Assembly (NCBI GenBank): GCA_017502525.1 | Contig: JAFVUV010000009.1 | Location: 52,215 to 116,214, forward strand | DNA from: Clostridia bacterium | GTDB lineage: Bacteria > Bacillota > Clostridia > Christensenellales > Borkfalkiaceae | DNA: 64,000 nt | Direction: 5' to 3' | Part shown: positions 8,879 through 18,124 of the stretch, piece by piece | How the letters are laid out: each line of letters begins with the position of its first letter | Numbering within the stretch: position 1 is the stretch's first letter | Made by a program: the position numbers and the translations under genes | The notes under the pieces: generated by a model | Database searches by the model: none | What the model was told of the DNA's origin: nothing | What the model saw: the letters and a program-made list of their open reading frames with translations, nothing else

Positions 8879-10630
8879 TTAAAGTTTTATAAATTCTTCA
8901 AGCGTGTTTTTAAACACTTTAAATGCCGATTCAAACGGTTTTTCGGAAGTTAAATCTACCCCAGCTATCTTTAATAATTCTACGGGGCTATCCGACCCAC
9001 CAGACGATAAAAACTTAAAGTAATCGTCAACGGCAGTTTGTCCTTCAACTAAAATCCTATCAGCAATTGCAAGAGCGCTAATAATACCCGTGGCGTATTT
9101 GTAAACGTAGAACGCTCTATAAAAATGCGGTATCCTTGCCCATTCGTATTTAATATTGCCTTCGCTAATAACCGACTTGCCGAAATATTTTTTATTAAGC
9201 CTTAAATACTCGTCAGATAAGTTTTCTTTAGTCAAAGGCTCTCCCTTTTCAACTAACGAGTGTGCAAACTGCTCAAACTCGGCAAATTGCGTTTGTCTAA
9301 AGAGTGTGGTTCTTATCATTTCTAGTAGATAAGACAATAAATATTTTTTTAACTTCGCATCTTTTTCGGTAGCGAGCATGTATCTAATTAAAAGCACTTC
9401 GTTAACCGTACTTGCGACTTCTGCCACGAAAATCCTATAATCTGCTTTAGCGTACGGTTGAGTACGGTTAGAAAAATAACTGTGTATACTGTGTCCCATT
9501 TCGTGCGCTATAGTAAACACGTCGTGCGTGGTTTTTTGATAGTTTAGTAAAACGTACGGGTGAGTATCGTAAACGGCAACACTATACGCACCGCTACGCT
9601 TTCCATCCGCTTCGTAAACGTCAAGCCAACGTTCGTTCTTTGCTTTTATTAATAAATCGCAATATTCTTTTCCTAGCGGTTTAAGACCTTCTACAACTAA
9701 GTTATAAGCGTCTTCGTAATCAAGTTTTAATTCAGCGCCTTCAACTACGGGAACGTACACGTCGTACATATACATACGCTTAAGCCCCAAAAGTTTTTTC
9801 TTTTCCGCCATATATTTATGCAATAACGGAAGCGCTTTTTCAACTGAATTGATAAGATTATCGTAAACTACTTTAGGAACGTCTTCGCTAAAAAGTGCAC
9901 GCTCTAGCGCGCTATCAAACTTTTTGGCTTTTGCTAAAAACACACCTTTTTTAACGTTTCCGTAATAGGTTGCCGATATAGTGTTTATAAGTGAGATATA
10001 CGCCCCGTAATACTTATCGAAAGTCTTTTTTCTAAGTTTTCTATCTTCACCGTGCATTATCACGCCGTAACTACCGTGGCTTAAAGGTATTCTTTCTTTG
10101 CCGTGTTTAACTTCGCCAAGTGGCAAATCGGCGTTATCGATTTTTGTGAAAATATCTTTAAAGCTCGCCATCATTTCACTACTTTCAGCAAGCAACTTTT
10201 CTTCATTTTCCGTCAAAACGTGCGCCTTATCTTTTAACACACCTTTAAGAAAATAATCGTATTCTATTAAATCTTCGTCATCAATAAAATTCTGCAAAAC
10301 GCTATCGTCAAGCGCAGTAAGTTCAGGTCCTATAAACGCACAGTTTGCACCTATCGTTGCTCCTAACGACGTTACTTTGGATAAAAGCGCGTCGTATTTA
10401 GCATCTTTAGTGTTCTCGTCGTGTTTCATCATTGCGTAAACGCTTAATTTATCGATTTTTCTAAATACTTTTTCTTGCTTTTTCATACAATCTAAAAAGC
10501 ACTTTTTATCTGATAATTTCCCTTTAAACTCAGAAAAATCAATCTCTTTTGAAACGCTCTCAAACGCTATATTCCACTCGTTATCGCTACCGAATATTTC
10601 TTCAGTCGCCCACTTATATCTTTTATCCAA
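8879..10630 (-). CDS. pepF: Oligoendopeptidase F, M3 family
   Basis: PepF is a cytosolic zinc metallopeptidase that trims oligopeptides. The 583 residues contain the gluzincin motif HEMGHSIHSYF near 375-385, with the third zinc ligand expected in the following helix (IFVAEVASTVNE). The mostly helical architecture and length fit the M3B/PepF family. No signal peptide is visible. It is followed closely by dnaB. Confidence 0.95.
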   Translation of the reverse strand: MDKRYKWATEEIFGSDNEWNIAFESVSKEIDFSEFKGKLSDKKCFLDCMKKQEKVFRKIDKLSVYAMMKHDENTKDAKYDALLSKVTSLGATIGANCAFIGPELTALDDSVLQNFIDDEDLIEYDYFLKGVLKDKAHVLTENEEKLLAESSEMMASFKDIFTKIDNADLPLGEVKHGKERIPLSHGSYGVIMHGEDRKLRKKTFDKYYGAYISLINTISATYYGNVKKGVFLAKAKKFDSALERALFSEDVPKVVYDNLINSVEKALPLLHKYMAEKKKLLGLKRMYMYDVYVPVVEGAELKLDYEDAYNLVVEGLKPLGKEYCDLLIKAKNERWLDVYEADGKRSGAYSVAVYDTHPYVLLNYQKTTHDVFTIAHEMGHSIHSYFSNRTQPYAKADYRIFVAEVASTVNEVLLIRYMLATEKDAKLKKYLLSYLLEMIRTTLFRQTQFAEFEQFAHSLVEKGEPLTKENLSDEYLRLNKKYFGKSVISEGNIKYEWARIPHFYRAFYVYKYATGIISALAIADRILVEGQTAVDDYFKFLSSGGSDSPVELLKIAGVDLTSEKPFESAFKVFKNTLEEFIKL

Positions 10631-10644
10631 AATATTACCTTGCC

Positions 10645-12000
10645 TTAATTTTTATTGCTATGTATAGGAGCAGGCATTCTTCCGCCCCTTGCTATAAACT
10701 CACTACAACCATACGGACTTACCGCCATAATAGGCGCACTGCCTAAAAGTCCGCCGAACTCAACGCTCTCGCCCACGCCTTTCCCAGGAACGGGAATAAC
10801 GCGCACCGCAGTAGTTTTGTTATTTATCATACCGATTGCAGATTCGTCGGCTATCATACCCGAAATAGTTGACGCGCTAGTATCTCCTGGAACTGCAACC
10901 ATATCAATACCTACGCTACAAACGCAAGTCATTGCTTCAAGTTTGCTTAAAGTTATCGCGCCTTTTTCCGCCGCCCTAATCATACCGATATCTTCACTAA
11001 CGGGAATAAAAGCACCCGATAGTCCGCCTACGCTACCACTAGCCATAACGCCACCTTTTTTAACCGCGTCGTTAAGCATTGCAAGTGCTGCGGTAGTACC
11101 GTGTCCACCAACGCAATCCAACCCGATTTCTTCTAATATATGAGCAACGCTATCGCCCATAACAGGCGTCGGCGCAAGTGATAAGTCAACGATACCGAAT
11201 TCCGCGTTCAATCTCTTTGACGCTTCTTTCGCTATAAGTTGACCTGCACGCGTGATTTTAAACGCCGTCTTTTTAATAACTTCTGCCACTTCGTCAACCG
11301 ACGCGCCCTTTACGCTTTTTAACGCGTGATGAACAACGCCCGGGCCAGAAACACCAACGTTAATTACCGTTTCACCTTCCGATAAGCCGTGGAACGCCCC
11401 CGCCATAAAGGGGTTGTCTTCTACTGCGTTACAGAATACCACGAGTTTAGCACAGCCAAACCCGTCTCTATCTTTAGTTCTTTCCGCCGTTTGTTTTATA
11501 ATTTCACCCATAAGGCGAACGGCATCCATATTAATTCCTGCTTTTGACGAGCCTACGTTAACAGAAGAACACATCCTATCAGTTACTGCAAGCGCTTCCG
11601 GAATACTTTCAATAAAAGATTTTTCATAACTAGTCATACCCTTTTGAACGAGCGCAGAGTATCCGCCTAAAAAATCAACGCCAACAGTTTTTGCTGCCCT
11701 ATCCAACGCTTTAGCAAGCACCACTTCTTTGCCACAAAAAGATGACGTTAACAAACTTGCGGGGGTGATTGATACGCGCTTATTGATAATAGGTATGCCG
11801 TATTCGTTTTCTAATTCACTTGCAACTTTGACGATTTTTTCCGCTTTTTTGCAAATTCTGTCATAACAAAGTTTTGCGGTTTCTTCCGCCGTATCTCGAA
11901 TACAAGGTATTAATGAAATACCCATCGTAATCGTGCGCACGTCAAAGTGCTCTTTTTCAACCATATCTATAGTTTCAATAATTTCTTTTCTATTAAGCAT
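10645..12000 (-). CDS. UPF0210 (DUF711/PFL) family protein
   Basis: The 451-residue protein matches the UPF0210 family from its first residues ([30 protein letters not shown] is split by the usual family pattern) and its glycine-rich core ([21 protein letters not shown]). The family has been compared with pyruvate formate-lyase-like folds, but no reaction is established. It lies directly after the UPF0237 ACT-domain gene, the arrangement usual for these two families, which suggests that the ACT protein regulates it. Confidence 0.9.
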   Translation of the reverse strand: MLNRKEIIETIDMVEKEHFDVRTITMGISLIPCIRDTAEETAKLCYDRICKKAEKIVKVASELENEYGIPIINKRVSITPASLLTSSFCGKEVVLAKALDRAAKTVGVDFLGGYSALVQKGMTSYEKSFIESIPEALAVTDRMCSSVNVGSSKAGINMDAVRLMGEIIKQTAERTKDRDGFGCAKLVVFCNAVEDNPFMAGAFHGLSEGETVINVGVSGPGVVHHALKSVKGASVDEVAEVIKKTAFKITRAGQLIAKEASKRLNAEFGIVDLSLAPTPVMGDSVAHILEEIGLDCVGGHGTTAALAMLNDAVKKGGVMASGSVGGLSGAFIPVSEDIGMIRAAEKGAITLSKLEAMTCVCSVGIDMVAVPGDTSASTISGMIADESAIGMINNKTTAVRVIPVPGKGVGESVEFGGLLGSAPIMAVSPYGCSEFIARGGRMPAPIHSNKN

Positions 12001-12014
12001 CTTTCTAACCCTTA

Positions 12015-12284
12015 TTAAATTTTGTGCATAGCGTTAAATATATCTTCGTGTTGAACGTGAATAGAAACACCGATTTGTTCGCCAACCTTTAACAAAACTT
12101 CTTTTAATTCGCTAATTTTTAGTTTTGCTTTTTCCAAACCGCATTGCATTATCATTGTGAAATTTCCTTGCATAATAGTTTGGCTAATATCTTCTATATT
12201 TACAAGATTATCTGCTAAAACAGCAGAAACTTTTGCTATTATACCCGGTTTATCTTTGCCTATAACTGTAACTATCGCTTTCAT
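12015..12284 (-). CDS. ACT domain protein, UPF0237 family
   Basis: The 89 residues form a single ACT domain followed by a second half-domain, starting with the ligand-binding motif [20 protein letters not shown] domains sense amino acids or similar small molecules. It is probably the regulatory partner of the UPF0210 protein 15 bases downstream; the two families regularly occur as a pair. The ligand is not known. Confidence 0.9.
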   Translation of the reverse strand: MKAIVTVIGKDKPGIIAKVSAVLADNLVNIEDISQTIMQGNFTMIMQCGLEKAKLKISELKEVLLKVGEQIGVSIHVQHEDIFNAMHKI

Positions 12285-12310
12285 ATTAAAACTCCTTTTG
12301 TTTTCCTTTT

Positions 12311-12880
12311 TTATTGATTGTCAGATTTTTCGCTATTTTCATTTTCTTTTGGTAAGTCTAAAATTTCGTAACTTATTAACACGTTGCCTTGCGTAATGTA
12401 TTTTACGTTAGACCCCTCGATTAATTTAGGAAATTCCATTTCATTAAGAACCAAAACTTTCCTTTCGAAAAAATCGTTTTTATATTTATTCCACTCGATA
12501 AAAATTAAAGACTTCATATCCACGCCGTCTTTATCGTGTAACGATTCATCATATTCTAAAAAACTGCCTGTGGACGTTTCCCTTATACCCGTAACCAAGT
12601 TGTAGCATAATCTATAATATCTATTTACGCGCTTATACGGAATGCCTAAATATATAAACGAAAACACTACGAATAGCGCCGTTACGCTGTAATGAATAAA
12701 CTTTGCAAGGCTTATTCTTGGGTCGTTATAAATAAAAGTTTTGAAATACAAAAACATTCCGATACTAAAAATCGCATAAATCACCGCTATAGCGATATAC
12801 CAACCCAATACGGTTTTTCTTTGATTTTTTGCTTTATGATAAAATTCTTCTAAAAAATATTCCGTCATCTTTTTCTCCAT
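12311..12880 (-). CDS. Small membrane protein of unknown function
   Basis: The 189-residue protein has a short charged N terminus, two predicted membrane segments (about 23-45 and 63-84) and a cytoplasmic C-terminal domain of about 100 residues. That domain contains SFLEYDESLHDKDGVDMKSL and reads like a beta-rich soluble fold. I do not recognise the family. Its start overlaps the stop of the next membrane protein gene as TAATG, so the two are probably made together. Confidence 0.7.
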   Translation of the reverse strand: MEKKMTEYFLEEFYHKAKNQRKTVLGWYIAIAVIYAIFSIGMFLYFKTFIYNDPRISLAKFIHYSVTALFVVFSFIYLGIPYKRVNRYYRLCYNLVTGIRETSTGSFLEYDESLHDKDGVDMKSLIFIEWNKYKNDFFERKVLVLNEMEFPKLIEGSNVKYITQGNVLISYEILDLPKENENSEKSDNQ

Positions 12881-13347
12881 TAACCTTTATAATCGGTTCT
12901 TACTTTTTTAAGCCCATTTGCCGTTATCAATAACAATTCGTACCTATCCGAATACTCTGCCATAATATAATCAGGGTTTTGTTTCAATTTGAAATATCTG
13001 GGTTTTTCTTCTTTAATAATTTGTTCTTGCCTGTTTGTCGCAATACGCTCTACCAACGCGTCGTCCACTTGAGTTTGGGGTTGTTTGCTAACTATTTGCA
13101 TCCCCTTGCTCTTTTTAACTTTTTTGTTATCAATTCCAAGAAGTTTCTTTACGGTCGCAATAATAGCGTAAACAATCGAAAGTATTATAAGAATTTGAAA
13201 AATCAGCGTTATGGTTGGATTTGCGCTAAGTGTACCTGTAAAATATAACACAGCCCCTATTAACAACACAAAAAAGGCAGGAACTAAGTTAAAAAAATCC
13301 AAAATTTTGTATATGAAAGAAACTATAACCTTAAAAATAAATCTCAT
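12880..13347 (-). CDS. Small membrane protein of unknown function
   Basis: The 155-residue protein has two to three hydrophobic segments in its first 70 residues (FIFKVIVSFIYKILDFF and VPAFFVLLIGAVLYFTG among them). A charged cytoplasmic tail follows, ending in a small domain (YFKLKQNPDYIMAEYSDRYE). No family is recognised. It is placed three bases after lepB and is coupled to the following gene, so it may be part of a small envelope-associated unit. Confidence 0.7.
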   Translation of the reverse strand: MRFIFKVIVSFIYKILDFFNLVPAFFVLLIGAVLYFTGTLSANPTITLIFQILIILSIVYAIIATVKKLLGIDNKKVKKSKGMQIVSKQPQTQVDDALVERIATNRQEQIIKEEKPRYFKLKQNPDYIMAEYSDRYELLLITANGLKKVRTDYKG

Positions 13348-13350
13348 ATT

Positions 13351-14055
13351 TTATCTATTAAACCAGTTCTTGAACAACATTGACCAGTTTTCCACTACGC
13401 CAACTACTTGTTCAACAGTACAAGTACCAAACGTTCTACTGTCCGCGCTTTCTATTCGGTTATCACCCAAATAAAAAATCTCACCTTCCGGCACTTCAAT
13501 TCTATTTTGAGTATGTTTAGTTACGCCTTGTTCTTTCACGTACGGTTCGTCAATTAGTTCACCGTTAACTTTAACGTATCCGTTTTCAAACTCCACGACG
13601 TCGCCACCCACACCGATTACGCGTTTTATAAGCCAATCTTCACTGTCTGGTTTTTCATCTTTAATAATTATTATCGCACCGTGCTTTATTTTGCCGTATT
13701 TATTTGCAACCAAACGATTACCCGTGTAAAGCGTAGGTTGCATCGACGGACCACTTACGCGCACTTTAAAGAACACAAATGTGTTGAGAATAACCGCTAT
13801 AGCCATTATCACCGTTAAGGTTATTAACGCCACGGTCGTGAACACGCTAAAAAATCTTCTAACCGGTGAAACTGGTTGCTCACTTTCTTTTGCAAGCTCT
13901 TCGCCATCGATATTTATGGTTTCGGTTATGGTTTCTCCGTCGGTAACAACAACGCTTTCTTCTTCGTTAGTTGCGCTATCTACCGCATAAATATCTTCTA
14001 CAGTTTCTTCAATCGTAACGTTTTCAATATTTTCTATTTTTTCGTTATCCATCAT
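13351..14055 (-). CDS. lepB: Type I signal peptidase
   Basis: LepB cleaves signal peptides from secreted proteins at the outer face of the membrane. The protein (about 234 residues) has an acidic cytoplasmic N terminus of roughly 75 residues, one membrane span (TLTVIMAIAVILNTFVFF), then the Ser box SGPSMQPTL and the Lys box LIKRVIGVGGD, and GDNR near the C terminus. The acidic N-terminal extension is longer than in most Gram-positive SipS-type enzymes. The start lies inside the end of the DUF951 gene; I chose the first ATG of ATGATG. A GTG three codons upstream is possible. Confidence 0.93.
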   Translation of the reverse strand: MMDNEKIENIENVTIEETVEDIYAVDSATNEEESVVVTDGETITETINIDGEELAKESEQPVSPVRRFFSVFTTVALITLTVIMAIAVILNTFVFFKVRVSGPSMQPTLYTGNRLVANKYGKIKHGAIIIIKDEKPDSEDWLIKRVIGVGGDVVEFENGYVKVNGELIDEPYVKEQGVTKHTQNRIEVPEGEIFYLGDNRIESADSRTFGTCTVEQVVGVVENWSMLFKNWFNR

Positions 14056-14239
14056 TTTTATCACTACCGATATATTTTTTAGTCATTTTTTTCGTCTCGT
14101 CAACCGAAGCGAAAACCACTCTACCACATTTAAGGCATTTTAATTTAACGTCCGCACCCGTTCGTAAAACTTGCCACTCTTCGCCACCGCACGCGTGCGC
14201 CTTCTTGGCTACAATCACGCCACCTACTTCGTATATCAT
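14045..14239 (-). CDS. DUF951 family protein
   Basis: This 64-residue protein fits DUF951, a small Bacillota family often found near replication and translation genes. It starts with MIYEVGGVIVAKKAHACGG and carries CLKCGR, so three cysteines and a histidine could form a zinc site. The 3' end overlaps the lepB start. Function is unknown; the fold is probably a small beta-barrel able to bind nucleic acid, which is an inference. Confidence 0.85.
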   Translation of the reverse strand: MIYEVGGVIVAKKAHACGGEEWQVLRTGADVKLKCLKCGRVVFASVDETKKMTKKYIGSDKNDG

Positions 14240-14259
14240 TTTATCCTAATACTATCCTT

Positions 14260-15936
14260 CTAAACCCACAAAGCGTTATTTATTAAAAACTCACCGTCCA
14301 CATCTAACGCTATAGCATCCACTTTATCTAGACTTTTAAGCCCCATGCCTTCAGCCGTCTTAAATTTACTGAGTTCAATTTTCACGTTTTGCCAAACGTC
14401 GCCACCGTTTAGTGCCGTCTTATATAAATATTCTCTTCGTTCACCGGTATAATCGCTATACAACTTAACGGTTAAAGTGCTTTGCTCTTTAGAATAAGCG
14501 TCTAACATAAGCATTGCACTATCCGACGGTCTATCTTTTTCCGTACCGATTTTGAAAGTTAAAAGCCCGTTAACACCCGTTACGCCTTCTAACCCCATAG
14601 GCCCTTTTTTAACCCTTAGCGTCTTTTTGTCTACAACGCTTACAGACGGGCAATCATCCACTTCAACTTCGTCGTAAAATACGCTCTCTGCAAAGGCGTA
14701 TCTTGACGAGTAAATTATATTTGACTTAAACGACTGTTTAACTTCTTCTTGCTTAAACTTTTTGTTTATAACGTTTGAACCGATAACGTAACCGTTTTCA
14801 TATTCAACTTGTGCAAAAGCGACCACCATATTTGAATTATGGTAGGGCTTGACCGTAAACTTGTAAACCCCGCTAGTTTCAATTGCATTGCCGAATTTTC
14901 GCCAACAACGGATTGATGGTTTTACCGTTTGTTCACTAACGTATAAAACAACTGATTTTATTTCACCTTCTTGCGGTGTAACGATAAAATTAACTTCTCC
15001 GTCTTCTATATCCGCACGAATATCAACGTCCATCGGTAAATTTTTAGATTGCTTTTCAAGTAAAAATTTGTTAAAGAACATAATTGCGTCGTTAAACGCT
15101 TGCGCATTAACCCTATCTCTACAGCCGACTGAATAATGTACTGCAGAGTAAACGGTTTCGCCTGTTCTAGCGAGCGTGTCGTACGCGCGGTCTGAGTCGT
15201 ATTCAGCGCTGTTAGTTGCCGTCAACACTAAAACGGGATTTTTAACGTGTGCAGCGTACGCTTGCGGTTCTATACCTGCAATATATTTATACATATCATC
15301 CGAAAACTGTGGTTCAACCATACTTGCGAACTTGTAAATGTCTTTATAACCTAACCACCCTGCATTAAGCGCGAATACCGAACAATCTAGCGTATCGTCC
15401 ATACCTGCAACCTGCCACATAACCGTTGCTGATTTGCCGATACCAAAACCGCCAACCGTATCGGTTACACTCTTTAAGTATTTAAGCGCATACCTAGCAA
15501 CGCACGTCCACTCGTACCAACAAGTCTTATCGGCTTGTCTTTCCACCGAATAAAGACCGTTTTTATTTTGCGCGTAATTTGCGTATGAAACGCTTTCAGG
15601 ATATTTAGTATAAAACTCTTTACCTTCTTGATAACCTGCAATATCAACCGCAAAAACCGTAAATCCTTTTTTAACCAAAACTTTTACTAAACTTTCATCT
15701 AGCGCGTATTCTAAGTCTTGTAATAAAAGTATCGCCGGTGCATCTAAATTTTGCTTTTTACCAGCAAGCAATCCAAAAATTTTTACTTTTTCGTTTTTAA
15801 TACTTCTACCTTCTATGCTTAAACGCTTAAAATACAAGTCACCTGCTTTTCGCTCGTCAATAACCGTTGCTTGCGGAACGGAAGGTATCAAAAACCCATT
15901 CCATATTGCGTTTGGTGTTAATATGTTTCCTGCCAT
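14260..15936 (-). CDS. Alpha/beta-hydrolase-like protein, probable acyl esterase
   Basis: The 558-residue protein has an N-terminal alpha/beta-hydrolase region (about 50-310). Strands leading to GGFGIGKSATVMWQ sit where a nucleophile elbow is expected, followed by ALNAGWLGYKD and the late-strand segment PVLVLTATN. The elbow lacks a textbook GxSxG, so catalysis is uncertain. Residues about 320-558 form two beta-rich domains that may bind carbohydrate. No signal peptide is seen. I chose the ATG at 15934-15936 because AGAGGA lies five bases upstream; an ATG 15 codons earlier lacks such a site. Confidence 0.65.
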   Translation of the reverse strand: MAGNILTPNAIWNGFLIPSVPQATVIDERKAGDLYFKRLSIEGRSIKNEKVKIFGLLAGKKQNLDAPAILLLQDLEYALDESLVKVLVKKGFTVFAVDIAGYQEGKEFYTKYPESVSYANYAQNKNGLYSVERQADKTCWYEWTCVARYALKYLKSVTDTVGGFGIGKSATVMWQVAGMDDTLDCSVFALNAGWLGYKDIYKFASMVEPQFSDDMYKYIAGIEPQAYAAHVKNPVLVLTATNSAEYDSDRAYDTLARTGETVYSAVHYSVGCRDRVNAQAFNDAIMFFNKFLLEKQSKNLPMDVDIRADIEDGEVNFIVTPQEGEIKSVVLYVSEQTVKPSIRCWRKFGNAIETSGVYKFTVKPYHNSNMVVAFAQVEYENGYVIGSNVINKKFKQEEVKQSFKSNIIYSSRYAFAESVFYDEVEVDDCPSVSVVDKKTLRVKKGPMGLEGVTGVNGLLTFKIGTEKDRPSDSAMLMLDAYSKEQSTLTVKLYSDYTGERREYLYKTALNGGDVWQNVKIELSKFKTAEGMGLKSLDKVDAIALDVDGEFLINNALWV

Positions 15937-16170
15937 ATCATCCTCTAAATATATCGTATTCAGTTTTATTAAATATTTCAAACTAATAAAAACTGAAAAT
16001 TATTTTAAATTTAAGTTGATTTTTCACTACTTTTAAGGTATAATTACATTTACCGCGCTAAAAATGGCGACTTTTTCACTAGTTTATAAATAGTTATTAT
16101 ATTATATAATATATAGCGCAGTAAATCAAGCGATTTTTATATTTTATTAAATTATGAGCAAGGTTTAATT
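15937..16170. promoter_or_regulatory. Divergent AT-rich intergenic region
   Basis: The leftward esterase gene and the rightward DnaD-like gene are transcribed away from this 234-base AT-rich segment, so it must hold two promoters. A run of TATAT sequence lies around 16097-16113. I see no clear operator or structured RNA in it. The DnaD-like gene has a modest ribosome site, AAGG, before its ATG. Confidence 0.35.
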
Positions 16171-17844
16171 ATGTTATGTTCATATTCAAAGGCACTTTCT
16201 TCCGCCGGATTTACCGACGTGGAAAACGCTTTCATAAGTGAATATCTCCCCGTATCTTCGGGCGACGCCGTTAAGGTTTACCTATACGGTCTTTTACTTT
16301 GCAATAATTCTAAAGCCGATTGTTCACTTGAAGAAATGGCATCTAACCTTAATATGAGTTCAGAGCAAGTTATGGACTGCTTTTATTATTGGGAGGAATT
16401 CGGGCTAGTTTCTGTAATCTCTAGAGAGCCTTTCTCCGTACAGTACGAGCCTATACGCTCTTCATATTCGGCTAAGCCTAAAAAGATTAAAGCCGAAAAA
16501 TACACCGAATTTTCAAAAGGCTTGCAAGCACTTTTGCCTAGCCGTATGATTTCTACTAGTGAATATACCGAATACTTTAATATAATGGAGACCTATTCGA
16601 TTAAACCTGAAGCAATGCTTATGATTGTTAAGTATTGCGTTGATAGAAAAGGTACGGATATAAGTTATCGTTACGTTAGCAAGGTTGCAAAAGATTTTGG
16701 TAACCGCGGTATTACAACAGTTGAAAAAGTCGAAAAGGAATTATCGTCTTACGTGCTCCGTACAGGCTTGTTGGAGCGCATATTAAAGGCTATGAGCGTT
16801 CGCCGTGCCCCTGAAATTGAAGATTTAACCTTGCTTAAAAAGTGGACTTCAGAACTTCATTTTGAAGAAGAAAATATCGTTTTTGCCGCTGAAAAAATTA
16901 AGAAAGGCAGTATGGCTAAATTAGACGAATTCTTATTAGACCTTTATTCGACCAAGAGTTTTTCTAAAGAAGAAATTAGCGTGTATCTAGACAAAAAGAA
17001 AGCCGTTTATGACTTAGCAATTAAAATTAACAAGGCTTTATCCATATACGTCGAAGTGCTTGATACGGTTATTGACACTTATACTAATAAATGGATATCT
17101 TACGGCTTTTCTGAAGACGCATTGTTGTTCGTAGCGTCTTATTCGTTCAAGAGTGGCAAAAACACTCTGCAAGATATGGACGAACTAGTTGAAAACTTAA
17201 GAAAACGTGGGTTTATTACCCTATCTGCCGTAGGTGATTATTTTGAACAACTTAAAACAGCGGATGAGTTTTTATCTAAACTTTTATTGACTGCTGGTAT
17301 AAACAGAAAACCTACACCGTGGGATAGAGAAAACTTAAACATGTGGAAAAGTTGGAACTTTTCTGAAGATATGATTTTAGAAGCGGCAAAACTTTCAGCT
17401 GGCAAAAATTCCCCCACTGCATACATAAACGGTATACTTAGCAATTGGAAAAACGACGGCGTATTCACAATAGACTCGATTAGTACGGATAAAAAGCCCG
17501 ACACCCAAGAAGAGTACAACCGCGAATATGAAAGAAGACGTAGCGTAGCTATGTCACGCGCACAAAAGAATAACGAAAGGGCGTCTGAACTTGAAGGGTT
17601 TATGGATGTTTACGGCAGAATTAACGGCATTGAAAAAGACCTTGCTTTTGCTGAAATTGCAGGAAACGTTGACGCTACTTCTCGCCTTGAAAACGAAAAG
17701 GAAACACTCATTAAAAATGCTAATGAAATGCTTGCGGAAATAGGAATTACGTTAGATGATTTATCCCCCCGTTATGCGTGCGAAAAATGTAAAGACACAG
17801 GTTACGTTGGAACTAAGCGTTGCGACTGCTTAAACAAAATTTAG
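16171..17844 (+). CDS. DnaD-domain primosomal protein with DnaC-like zinc tail
   Basis: The 557-residue protein has an N-terminal winged-helix region (about 1-90) like DnaD. Four successive DnaB_2/DnaD C-terminal-like helical units follow, around 135-175, 210-255, 300-350 and 395-435; each has a W-x(4-6)-F-x-E/D-type core such as KKWTSELHFEEENI and KSWNFSEDMI. A charged helix follows, and the end is CEKCKDTGYVGTKRCDC. DnaD proteins act in primosome assembly. The last motif looks like the zinc site that opens DnaC/DnaI helicase loaders, but the reading frame stops five residues later and no loader ATPase follows. Confidence 0.82.
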   Translation: MLCSYSKALSSAGFTDVENAFISEYLPVSSGDAVKVYLYGLLLCNNSKADCSLEEMASNLNMSSEQVMDCFYYWEEFGLVSVISREPFSVQYEPIRSSYSAKPKKIKAEKYTEFSKGLQALLPSRMISTSEYTEYFNIMETYSIKPEAMLMIVKYCVDRKGTDISYRYVSKVAKDFGNRGITTVEKVEKELSSYVLRTGLLERILKAMSVRRAPEIEDLTLLKKWTSELHFEEENIVFAAEKIKKGSMAKLDEFLLDLYSTKSFSKEEISVYLDKKKAVYDLAIKINKALSIYVEVLDTVIDTYTNKWISYGFSEDALLFVASYSFKSGKNTLQDMDELVENLRKRGFITLSAVGDYFEQLKTADEFLSKLLLTAGINRKPTPWDRENLNMWKSWNFSEDMILEAAKLSAGKNSPTAYINGILSNWKNDGVFTIDSISTDKKPDTQEEYNREYERRRSVAMSRAQKNNERASELEGFMDVYGRINGIEKDLAFAEIAGNVDATSRLENEKETLIKNANEMLAEIGITLDDLSPRYACEKCKDTGYVGTKRCDCLNKI

Positions 17845-17882
17845 AACTTAAAATTTTATTGATAAATCTATATTACAAAACA

Positions 17883-17906
17883 AAAAAGGGCTCTAGAGCC
17901 CTTTTT
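17883..17906 (+). terminator. Rho-independent terminator after the DnaD-like gene
   Basis: The palindrome AAAAAGGGCTCTAGAGCCCTTTTT lies 39 bases after the stop codon at 17844, followed by AATTTTTTT. The central CTAG would form the loop. It is symmetrical and could also stop leftward transcription. Confidence 0.85.
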
Positions 17907-17934
17907 AATTTTTTTGTTGTATTTTATTTTAATT

Positions 17935-17990
17935 CCCGTTCATCGAAGTCGTTTTCACAAAGCAGTAAACGACGCATAACGCAGTTTATA
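17935..17990. repeat. 56-bp direct repeat, copy 1
   Basis: This 56-base segment starts CCCGTTCATCGAAGTCG and ends GCAGTTTATA. It recurs without a mismatch at 18059-18114. Within it, CGTTTTCACAA is complementary to TTGTGAAAACG in the spacer. The two copies occupy most of the space between the DnaD-like gene and hom. Confidence 0.9.
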
Positions 17991-18058
17991 GAGCAGTTTT
18001 TTAATGTTTAGAAACAAGTTAGGCTAGGCTCGCTTGTGAAAACGGATGAGATAGAACA

Positions 18059-18114
18059 CCCGTTCATCGAAGTCGTTTTCACAAAGCAGTAAACGACGCA
18101 TAACGCAGTTTATA
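18059..18114. repeat. 56-bp direct repeat, copy 2
   Basis: This is an identical copy of 17935-17990. Just after it, TAAACATTAAAA (18113-18124) is the exact complement of TTTTAATGTTTA (17999-18010), so the spacer and the second copy are enclosed by a 12-bp inverted repeat. That inverted repeat ends exactly at the hom stop codon. Its function is unknown. Confidence 0.9.
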
Positions 18115-18124
18115 AACATTAAAA

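Noticed and set aside
17935..18114. Possible CRISPR array
   Set aside because: There are only two repeat copies, each 56 bases and longer than typical CRISPR repeats, and no cas genes are in the window.
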